From positions 1 to 27,513 of IMG/VR virus record IMGVR_UViG_3300045912_000940: a DNA stretch of 27,513 nucleotides; one strand, 5' to 3'. Made by a program: the position numbers and the translations under genes. The notes beneath the pieces were generated by a model. It was given only the letters and a program-made list of their open reading frames with translations, did no database searches and was not told where the DNA came from. Position 1 is the first letter of the stretch. Each line of letters opens with the position of its first letter. The DNA comes from a virus. Below, piece by piece: positions 1 through 5,733 of this stretch.

Positions 1-741
1 ATGAGCGCCGATGTTCCGTACCTGACCAAGTCCGCCATCGAAGCCGAGGCCAACGCGTTGCTCGCCGAGTTCGCACGGGAGAAGTACCCGGTGATCGCGC
101 CACCCGTTCCCATCGACGAGATCGTCGAATTGCACCTCAAGCTCACCTTTGAGATCATGGACTTGCAGGCGCTCTTCGGGCACGGCGACATCCACGGCGC
201 GATTTGGTTCCACGAAAAGCGAATCGCCATCGATACGCAACTCGACCCCGAGAAAAACCCCGCCAAGCGTGGTCGGTACCACTACACGCTCGCACACGAA
301 ACAGGCCACTGGTGGCTGCACCGCAAGCACTTCCTCCTCCGCAATGATCAGAAGTCGCTGTTTGGTGAGGTTGCGCCAAAGCCGGACGTCGTCTGCCGTT
401 CCAGCGATAAGAAGCCGATTGAATGGCAGGCGGATTTCTTCGCTGCGCACTTACTGATGCCGCGAGCGATGGTCAAGGATGCATGGGAGCAGTGGCACTG
501 CGACGTGGGGCCAATCGCACTCAGCGACTTGAGCGGCGAAAAGCAGCAAGAAATCCTCACCGCTGAACTTCTCCGACGCGGCAGCATGACGATGGGGGCT
601 GACTCGCACGCTGATGCAATCTTGGAACACCTGAGCCGTCCGCTCGCGGAGCAATTCCAAGTATCTCCCGGCGCGATGCGGATACGCCTCGAAGACCTCG
701 GTTACCTCGCCCGCAAGAAGGAAGCGTCGTTGTTCGACTGA
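1..741 (+). CDS. ImmA/IrrE-family zinc metallopeptidase
   Basis: This 246-residue protein is a putative zinc endopeptidase. Relatives such as ImmA cleave phage or ICE repressors and so act as anti-repressors. The sequence shows the HExxH zinc site (HETGH, residues 99-103) inside the family pattern YTLAHETGHWWLH. About 40 residues later comes the third-ligand helix EWQADFFAAHLLMP (141-154), and the tail contains a short helical VSPGAMRIRLEDLGYL segment (about 222-237). The first base of the window is the A of its ATG, so its promoter and any partner repressor lie outside the view. It is followed after 63 bases by two unknown genes on the same strand. No N-terminal HTH is present, unlike the HTH-peptidase fusions. 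The family call is secure. Whether the target is a repressor or a toxin-system partner is inference. Confidence 0.88.
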   Translation: MSADVPYLTKSAIEAEANALLAEFAREKYPVIAPPVPIDEIVELHLKLTFEIMDLQALFGHGDIHGAIWFHEKRIAIDTQLDPEKNPAKRGRYHYTLAHETGHWWLHRKHFLLRNDQKSLFGEVAPKPDVVCRSSDKKPIEWQADFFAAHLLMPRAMVKDAWEQWHCDVGPIALSDLSGEKQQEILTAELLRRGSMTMGADSHADAILEHLSRPLAEQFQVSPGAMRIRLEDLGYLARKKEASLFD

Positions 742-804
742 CGGGCGTTGTTTTTTGATTCGGTGTTTACTGTTCAGGGAACGGGAAACACCATCGGAGG
801 GCCC

Positions 805-1992
805 ATGGCCAAAGCTTTCGACTTGAAGAAGCAACTCAGGTTGCTCGACAAATCGCTGTTGCGCCGACTCTTCAGCGAGCTCGGCGTTTTGGGTGAGGTG
901 CCGTGGGATTCCCTGAAACCCCACGACATCGCTCCGATCATTGACGGATGGAACGTTCTCGACGACGAGATTCGGCGACAACTGGAGGTCATACTTCAAG
1001 ACGTGAACGAACTGGCCGACGAGCGGAGCCAACGCGTTCTCGTCGAAGACATCGAGTGGCGCTGCCCGGAGAACCTGGCTGCTTTCGCAGCGTGGAGTGG
1101 GCTCCAGGACAAGGCGTTGTGGGCTTATCTCGACGCGCGCGATGCTTTCGACCAAGCCGCGATCTTCGCACGGGCGGAAGCGTTGCGCGGCGGGCAGTTC
1201 TCCAACCGATGGAATGGGTTGGAGAAGAAGCCGCTCGAAGTCACCAATGACCTCATCACGAAGTTGGAGGAGAGCGTCTGCGGCTATTATCGGGAGAAGG
1301 AACTGCGTGCCAATCATTGCCGCGTCAACCATTACCGGCGGGCGAACGGCGCGGACTACTTCTACGCCTACCTGCCGGAGTGGGCCGACAAGCGGTTGGG
1401 ATTCGACAAGCAAGGCGATCTGACGCCTCGCGAGTTGGAATACGCATTCCACGACGTATTCATCTTCGAGCCTGCCGATGGTGCGCTGGAAATCATCGCC
1501 AAAGGCGGCAAACAGGTAAAGTTGCCCCTGCGCCGCGCGTTCTGCAAGTCGGTGCTTGACGTGACGGTTGAAGACACCGACCCGATCCGCGCGAGCTACG
1601 AACTCGACCACTTGCTCGGTCCTTCCTTCGCGTTCACGACGGAACCCGATGACAAGATTTCCCAAGTGCGGTTGCGGCGCGTCAAGGTGGTTCCGAATTT
1701 CGATGATCCCGTCCTCGAAGGCTGTGAACTCCGGTTGAAAGAAAAGTCGAGTCTTGCCGACTTCCGCGTTGCGGTATCCAAGTTTTGCAGCGCCTTCGGG
1801 CTAACGCTATCTCAGTTGCATGTCGTGCAGGTCGGTATCCAAATCGAGTTCCTGAGTGACGGTCATCGCAAGGGGAAGACGATGACGTTCAACGTCGGCT
1901 ATCCCGATACCTGCGACCTCAAGAGCAAGCCCGATGAGGTTCGCGTTGTCGGGGAACGCTGCATTCGCCGCTGGGGGATTCTCCGTGCCTGA
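805..1992 (+). CDS. Unknown protein of the ImmA-associated cassette
   Basis: I do not recognise this 395-residue protein. The start chosen is ATG 805, which has GGAGG at 796-800. A TTG 19 codons upstream (748) is also open but has no ribosome site. The first ~60 residues are Leu/Lys/Arg-rich and probably helical (MAKAFDLKKQLRLLDKSLLR). A central Tyr-rich stretch (NHYRRANGADYFYAYLPEWAD, about residues 172-192) is followed by a mixed beta-rich C-terminal half. No signal peptide, membrane segment, Walker motif or obvious nuclease motif is seen. It overlaps the next gene by 8 bases, so the two are probably translated together and may act as a pair. It could be a sensor or effector of a defence or regulatory module, but nothing in the sequence proves this. 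Confidence 0.75.
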   Translation: MAKAFDLKKQLRLLDKSLLRRLFSELGVLGEVPWDSLKPHDIAPIIDGWNVLDDEIRRQLEVILQDVNELADERSQRVLVEDIEWRCPENLAAFAAWSGLQDKALWAYLDARDAFDQAAIFARAEALRGGQFSNRWNGLEKKPLEVTNDLITKLEESVCGYYREKELRANHCRVNHYRRANGADYFYAYLPEWADKRLGFDKQGDLTPRELEYAFHDVFIFEPADGALEIIAKGGKQVKLPLRRAFCKSVLDVTVEDTDPIRASYELDHLLGPSFAFTTEPDDKISQVRLRRVKVVPNFDDPVLEGCELRLKEKSSLADFRVAVSKFCSAFGLTLSQLHVVQVGIQIEFLSDGHRKGKTMTFNVGYPDTCDLKSKPDEVRVVGERCIRRWGILRA

Positions 1993-2956
1993 TCCGCTCG
2001 AATTATTCTGCCCGTTGGCAGACGCCGTCACGCCGATTGTGTCGGTTCACAACGTCTCGGCGTGGCCCGGCGGCGTGTTCGCCCGCCTGCTCGACCTTGG
2101 CCTGTTAATTCCGGGCGAGGAAGCCAACCGCGTTCTTTGTCCCGACTGCCACGAGCACTACGAGGAGGTACTTGCCTGCGAAGGACCGGGCCGGACTACC
2201 TACTACTTCATCACCTGCCCCCAAGGTCTTCGCGTCCGGGTGTCGCGTGACGCTCGCCGCCAGTGGGCGGTTAATTTCAGCGCATTGGTGCGATCACTCA
2301 CTGCTACGCTCAAGCTCACCGGCAAGGTGAGTGAATTGTCGCCCAATCGAATGTGGCGGCTCGGTCGAACGAACTGGCAGGGAACCTCGCGTGACGTGCT
2401 GCTGGCCCGCGGTTTGAACTGGGCCGACGCGACGAGTATTCGCGGTTCTATCACGCAAGCCCGCAAGCCGATTGTGTTCGTTCCCCATTTCAAGCCTGCT
2501 GCCGACTTCTGGAATGGACGAGTGCCGCCGGTGATCGCTCTCGATCAAGTGGCAACCATCGGCGAAACCGGTCTCGACATCGACCCGCTCGAAATCACGA
2601 CCGCCGTGCAGGAAGCGGATACCGCTCCACGCGATGTCGTTGCCGTCACCTCCGAGCAGCTCACACTCATGATTCGTCGCCAGATGAAAGCCGAGCACAA
2701 GTCGAACCTGACGGACGATGTGTTCTTGGCGGCCTACCGTCAGCACGGCTCAGTCCGCAAAGCGGCTGAATTCCTCTCACAGGAAACTTGTTCGACAATC
2801 TCGAAGGACCAAGTTCAGCGTGCCGTCACGCGGGCTGGCGGTGCGGGGGAAGTGCTCAATGCCGAAGACAGCGATTCCGTGGTCCGGCCTGTCGCGTCGC
2901 GGTCTCGCGACAGGAAGGGAAAAAACCTGATTCGTGCAAAACCCAAGGAGGAGTAG
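1985..2956 (+). CDS. Zinc-ribbon and HTH protein, unknown function
   Basis: This 323-residue protein begins at GTG 1985, inside the end of the preceding gene (GTGCCTGA junction), with a GGGGGA ribosome site 7-12 bases upstream. An earlier in-frame ATG (1934) lacks this context. Near the N-terminus it carries a metal-binding cluster: C52-P-D-C55, then C65 and C78-P, as in a zinc ribbon. A C-terminal segment (about residues 240-287) resembles a helix-turn-helix: a GSVRKAAEFLS helix, a turn, then ISKDQVQRAV. The end is basic (RSRDRKGKNLIRAKPKEE). Together these suggest a DNA- or RNA-binding regulator. Coupled translation with the upstream unknown gene argues for a shared function. I cannot name a family. 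It could be the transcriptional regulator of the cassette or the specificity component of a defence module. Confidence 0.72.
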   Translation: MPDPLELFCPLADAVTPIVSVHNVSAWPGGVFARLLDLGLLIPGEEANRVLCPDCHEHYEEVLACEGPGRTTYYFITCPQGLRVRVSRDARRQWAVNFSALVRSLTATLKLTGKVSELSPNRMWRLGRTNWQGTSRDVLLARGLNWADATSIRGSITQARKPIVFVPHFKPAADFWNGRVPPVIALDQVATIGETGLDIDPLEITTAVQEADTAPRDVVAVTSEQLTLMIRRQMKAEHKSNLTDDVFLAAYRQHGSVRKAAEFLSQETCSTISKDQVQRAVTRAGGAGEVLNAEDSDSVVRPVASRSRDRKGKNLIRAKPKEE

Positions 2957-3163
2957 GCATTTTCGCTTCGCGGTCGCGGCCCCGATCTCGTGCGGGGCTG
3001 TCGCAAACCGCGACACGCCGGGCGGCCGGTAAGGCCGTGAGGCGTTCATAACCCGGCAGTCAAAAGCGCTCGTGCGGTTTCGCGGTGAGGCACCGCGACG
3101 CGACGCTCCTGCTCCTCAAGAGCGGATGACCGTGGTTGACAGCTTCCGGCCCCGGAGGCTGTC
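2957..3163 (+). promoter_or_regulatory. Structured non-coding leader of the sigma-like gene
   Basis: This 207-base stretch has no credible gene and can form five successive hairpins. Hairpin 1 spans 2968-3013: TCGCGGT/ACCGCGA outer stem, GCG/CGC middle, GCCCCG/CGGGGC inner stem with an 8-base loop. Hairpin 2 spans 3015-3045: ACGCC/GGCGT and CGGCC/GGCCG with a GGTAA loop. Hairpin 3 spans 3065-3107: AGCG/CGCT, TCG/CGA, CG/CG, then TCGCGGTG/CACCGCGA with a 3-base loop. Hairpin 4 spans 3111-3123: GCTC/GAGC. The last hairpin (3138-3163) covers the downstream ribosome site. An alternative pairing, GCCGGG 3017-3022 with CCCGGC 3052-3057, competes with hairpin 2, so a switch is conceivable. The region is GC-rich, which raises the chance of fortuitous stems. 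It could instead be a small RNA or simply a transcription terminator region for the upstream cassette. Confidence 0.5.
3138..3163 (+). promoter_or_regulatory. Hairpin sequestering the ribosome binding site
   Basis: GACAGC (3138-3143) pairs with GCTGTC (3158-3163). A T-G wobble and TCCG/CGGA continue the stem to a four-base GCCC loop, giving 11 pairs. The only good Shine-Dalgarno sequence for the next gene, GGAGG at 3154-3158, lies in the 3' arm, and the GTG start (3164) immediately follows the stem. Translation of the sigma-like protein should therefore be low unless the stem is opened. The geometry is seen directly. The regulatory role is inference. Confidence 0.6.
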
Positions 3164-3748
3164 GTGGACAGTACGCACGGGAAAGATTTCGTTCTCACGG
3201 ATTACGCCAAGAAACTCATCAGGTTCAAGGCTCGCCAACTCTGCCGGCGTCGCGATTTCCTCACTTCCGATCAAGACGATCTTCAGCAGGAACTCTGGCT
3301 GATGGTTTGTGAACGCGCCGATGGGTTCAATCCGGCGAAGGCCTCCCTCAACACGTTCATCGACCGGGTCGTCAATTCGGCGGTCGCCCAGATCGTGCGG
3401 AATCGTGAACGGCTCAAACGCGGCAAAGGCGGGCACGTCGTTTCGCTCGACGGCGAAGACAGTCACCGCGCGCGGCCAAGTCCGATGTCCAGCGGGCTTT
3501 CTCCCGAACACCTCTACCGGCGTATCGGCGTTTATCCAGCGGACCCCATCACCGTTCGGGAAACCGCCGAAGCGGTCCAAGCCGTCCTCATGCGAATGCC
3601 GGAAGATCTGCGGGAGATTTGCCTTTGCTTGATGAACGGCACAGCGAACTCCGTCGCGTGCGACATGCACATTTCGCGTCGCGCGTTGCGAAAGGCCTGT
3701 CTCGTGATTCGGGAGTTTCTCGAACGAGCCGGACTCGAAAACGGCTGA
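3164..3748 (+). CDS. Sigma-70-family-like transcription factor encoded by the phage
   Basis: This 194-residue protein has the layout of a minimal (ECF-sized) sigma factor. Residues about 12-88 look like region 2: DDLQQELWLMVCERADGFNP, then SLNTFIDRVVNSAV and a basic RNRERLKRGK helix. A linker (about 90-130) follows. Residues about 132-190 look like a region 4 helix-turn-helix: MPEDLREICLCL, turn, HISRRALRKACLVIREFL. It would bind host core RNA polymerase and redirect it to phage promoters. The start is GTG 3164, with GGAGG 5 bases upstream but locked in a hairpin. The next in-frame Met falls inside region 2. It sits just before the replication operon and next to the first copy of a repeated 33-bp element that could be its promoter. 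Divergence from classical sigma factors is high, so a non-sigma HTH role remains possible. Confidence 0.72.
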   Translation: MDSTHGKDFVLTDYAKKLIRFKARQLCRRRDFLTSDQDDLQQELWLMVCERADGFNPAKASLNTFIDRVVNSAVAQIVRNRERLKRGKGGHVVSLDGEDSHRARPSPMSSGLSPEHLYRRIGVYPADPITVRETAEAVQAVLMRMPEDLREICLCLMNGTANSVACDMHISRRALRKACLVIREFLERAGLENG

Positions 3749-3750
3749 TC

Positions 3751-3783
3751 GCGGACAACTCGCTTGCAAACGGCGTAGGTAAC
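3751..3783 (+). repeat. 33-bp split intergenic element, copy 1
   Basis: The element consists of GCGGACAACTC, five variable bases, then CAAACGGCGTAGGTAAC. A second copy at 15165-15197 has the same blocks and spacing, with 27 of 33 positions identical and all five spacer bases different. This copy lies two bases after the stop codon of the sigma-like gene and 43 bases before the first gene of the replication block. Read as a promoter, CGGACA (3752-3757) and TAGGTA (3776-3781) are 18 bases apart, a normal -35/-10 spacing. The promoter function is inference. It could also be an operator or a processing site. Confidence 0.6.
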
Positions 3784-3807
3784 TGCCGTGGCTCCTGCAC
3801 GGCAGTT
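3781..3807 (+). promoter_or_regulatory. Perfect 10-bp hairpin in the replication-operon leader
   Basis: AACTGCCGTG (3781-3790) and CACGGCAGTT (3798-3807) are perfectly complementary around a 7-base loop. Only a short pyrimidine run (CTTCCC) follows, so it is a weak terminator at best. It overlaps the last three bases of the 33-bp element. It could end messages from the sigma-like gene, act as an attenuator, or be an operator dyad. Confidence 0.45.
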
Positions 3808-3826
3808 CTTCCCACGAGGACAACCG

Positions 3827-4132
3827 ATGAACAAAACCCTTCGATTTGAGTTTCGACCCAGCGTGCCGATTGCCGAAGCCGAGGCGACCTTGCACCTCGC
3901 CATGTACGCGGTTGAAGGTCTGGTCGGTCGCGTTCACGTCGAGTTGGATGCCGATTTCGACATCGGGAAACGCGTCATTCTCATCGACGAAAGCACCTTC
4001 ACCGGCTGGTTGATTGCCCGCGTCTTCGCTGGATTGATCGCCCGCGAATTCGGCGAAGGTGCATACGAGGTCTACCGACAAGCTTCTTGCGCGTTGTCCG
4101 GCCCCAACAAAACTCAGGAGGCTTGCGCGTGA
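3827..4132 (+). CDS. Small unknown protein, first gene of replication operon
   Basis: This 101-residue protein has no family I recognise. ATG 3827 is chosen because GAGGA lies at 3816-3820. An upstream in-frame GTG at 3788 would sit inside the hairpin. The protein is mixed alpha/beta, with an acidic centre (VELDADFDIGKRVILIDES) and a predicted helix rich in Ala/Leu before a Ser/Cys-containing tail. It has no signal peptide and no motif. Its stop overlaps the GTG start of the Sak4-like ATPase gene, so it belongs to the same coupled message. It may be an accessory early protein. Confidence 0.7.
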   Translation: MNKTLRFEFRPSVPIAEAEATLHLAMYAVEGLVGRVHVELDADFDIGKRVILIDESTFTGWLIARVFAGLIAREFGEGAYEVYRQASCALSGPNKTQEACA

Positions 4133-4914
4133 GCTTGCTTTCCAAGATTCAACACGGTCGCACACCGCGACCGCCCCGGCTGCTCGTTTACGGCACGCCT
4201 GGCATCGGCAAGTCCACCTTCGGCGCGCAGGCCCCGAATCCGGTGTTCGTGCCGACCGAGGACGGCCTCGACGAGATCGACTGCGCCAAGTTCCCGCTCG
4301 CGGCCACGCTTGACGAGGTGGCCGCCGCACTCGCGGAACTCCGCACGCAGCCACACGATTTCGAATCGGTCGTTCTCGATTCGCTCGACTGGCTGGAGCG
4401 GCTGATCTGGGACCGAGTGTGCGCCGACTTCAGCGTGAAGAACATCGAGAAGGCCGATGGCGGTTACGCTCGCGGCTACACCCACGCTCTCACCTACTGG
4501 CGCGATGTCATCGACCAACTCAACCTGTTGCGGAGTCAGCGCGGCATGGTGGTCGTGCTGATCGCCCACGCGAAGGTCGAGAAGTTCGAGGACCCCGAAG
4601 CACCGCCTTATGACCGCTACTCGCCCCGGCTGCACAAGCATGCTTCCGCGCTCGTGAGCGAATGGTGCGACGCGGTGCTGTTCGCGACGCGGAAGTTCCG
4701 CACGCAGAGCGACGACGCCGGGTTCGGCCGCAAGCGGACCATCGCCCACGCCATTGGCAAGGACGGCGGCGAGCGCGTCCTGCGCACCATCGGCGGCCCA
4801 GCGTGTGTCGCCAAGAACCGCTACGGACTGACCGAAGAACTGCCCCTGTCTTGGGCGGCGTTCATGGCTGCTCTTTCCACTCACCAACCCAACGAGGAAC
4901 CGACCCATGGCTAA
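4129..4914 (+). CDS. Sak4-like AAA ATPase (phage recombinase family)
   Basis: This 261-residue RecA-fold ATPase is of the AAA_24/Sak4 kind, which phages use for single-strand annealing and strand exchange together with an SSB. Walker A is GTPGIGKST (residues 22-30) and Walker B is VVLDSLDW (81-88). Further conserved-looking parts are the VVLIAHAKVEKFEDP stretch and the RYSPRLHKHASALVSEWCDAVLFA region typical of these proteins. The start is GTG 4129, overlapping the preceding stop (GTGA), with AGGAGG at 4116-4121. The gene is followed by the DUF669 gene with an 8-base overlap, a standard recombination pairing. Cytoplasmic. The fold is certain. Its exact recombination activity is inferred from family and context. 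Confidence 0.85.
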   Translation: MSLLSKIQHGRTPRPPRLLVYGTPGIGKSTFGAQAPNPVFVPTEDGLDEIDCAKFPLAATLDEVAAALAELRTQPHDFESVVLDSLDWLERLIWDRVCADFSVKNIEKADGGYARGYTHALTYWRDVIDQLNLLRSQRGMVVVLIAHAKVEKFEDPEAPPYDRYSPRLHKHASALVSEWCDAVLFATRKFRTQSDDAGFGRKRTIAHAIGKDGGERVLRTIGGPACVAKNRYGLTEELPLSWAAFMAALSTHQPNEEPTHG

Positions 4915-5374
4915 CCTGAACGGCTTCGATGCCAACACCGTGGAGCCGACCAGCGACTTCGAGCCGATCCCGGCCGGCAAGTACCTCGCCGTCATCACCG
5001 AGAGCGAGATGAAGTCGAACAAGGCCGGCACCGGCAGTTACTTGCAACTCACCTTCGAGGTGATCGAGGGGCCGTACAAGGGTCGCTACCTTTGGGCGCG
5101 ACTTAACCTCGACAACCCGAACGCGACGGCGGTCACCATCGCCCGCGCGGAACTGTCCGCGATCTGTCGCGCCGTCAGTGTGCTGGCCCCGAAGGACTCC
5201 GTCGAGTTGCACAACCTGCCCTTGGTGATCCACGTCAAGTGCAAGAAACGCGACGACACCGGCGAGGTTACCAACGAAGTGAAAGGCTACTCGTCCAAGT
5301 CTACTTCGGCCGAGCAGCCCGCAGCCAAGCCCGTGCCGACAACCAACGGCACCCCGCCGTGGAAGCGGTCGTAA
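4907..5374 (+). CDS. DUF669 family protein, probable single-strand DNA-binding partner
   Basis: This 155-residue protein matches the DUF669 pattern. An N-terminal region contains FEPIPAGKYLAVITESEMK and a LQLTFEVIEGPYKGRYLW core. Downstream comes a LNLDNPNATAV segment, then a Ser/Thr/Pro-rich tail ending PPWKRS. DUF669 proteins regularly sit next to Sak4-type ATPases in phages and are thought to be OB-fold, SSB-like or recombination-mediator proteins. The start is ATG 4907, inside the end of the ATPase gene, with GAGGA at 4894-4898. The C-terminus is not acidic, unlike bacterial SSB. DNA binding is a family-level inference. Confidence 0.82.
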   Translation: MANLNGFDANTVEPTSDFEPIPAGKYLAVITESEMKSNKAGTGSYLQLTFEVIEGPYKGRYLWARLNLDNPNATAVTIARAELSAICRAVSVLAPKDSVELHNLPLVIHVKCKKRDDTGEVTNEVKGYSSKSTSAEQPAAKPVPTTNGTPPWKRS

Positions 5375-5388
5375 CCGGAGACGCTGCC

Positions 5389-5733
5389 ATGCTCGAAGTG
5401 GAACTGCCGTACCCGCCGTCAATCAACCACTACTGGCGGCGGGTCGGCCACGCGACGCTCATCAGCCGCGAGGGGCGGCGGTTCCGCGCCAGCGTGGTGG
5501 CCATCCTCGCCGCTCTGCGGCCTGAACCACTGGCCGGCGACTTGGCTGTCGAAGTTGAGGTCTACCCGCCCGACAACCGCCGGCGCGACATCGACAACGT
5601 GCAGAAGGCCCTGCTCGATGCGCTTCAGCATGGCGGGGCCTACGCGGACGATAGCCAAGTCGTCCGCCTCACGATCACCAAGTGCTCGCCCGTCGCGGGT
5701 GGGAAAACCATTGTTCGCATCCGGTGTATCTGA
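5389..5733 (+). CDS. rusA: RusA-family Holliday junction resolvase
   Basis: This 114-residue endonuclease (E. coli RusA has 120) cuts Holliday junctions or branched replication intermediates before packaging. Family signatures are visible: an N-terminal PPSINHYW strand-loop, and the catalytic segment RRRDIDNVQKALLDAL giving D67, D69, N70 and K73. The second acidic pair is D87/D88 in AYADDSQV. These align with the Asp/Lys residues of RusA. ATG 5389 has CCGGAG 8 bases upstream, and a longer reading back to 5239 would cover the DUF669 gene and is not needed. The helicase gene starts directly after its stop. Confidence 0.92.
   Translation: MLEVELPYPPSINHYWRRVGHATLISREGRRFRASVVAILAALRPEPLAGDLAVEVEVYPPDNRRRDIDNVQKALLDALQHGGAYADDSQVVRLTITKCSPVAGGKTIVRIRCI

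Noticed and set aside
748-804. Upstream TTG start for the second gene
   Set aside because: In frame, but no Shine-Dalgarno sequence; ATG 805 has GGAGG four bases upstream.
451-1665. Long minus-strand reading frame of 404 codons opposite the cassette genes
   Set aside because: It mirrors genes 1 and 2 in codon phase of a GC-rich sequence and its translation is low in structure; no start site or motif. Antisense shadow.
3034-3110. tRNA-like sequence around TTCATAACCC
   Set aside because: The short stretch resembles an anticodon loop, but no acceptor stem, D-arm or T-loop (TTCGA) in the right places could be found.
3116-4354. 412-codon minus-strand frame covering the sigma-like gene
   Set aside because: Opposite strand of three well-supported genes, with no ribosome site and Arg-rich translation typical of antisense shadows.
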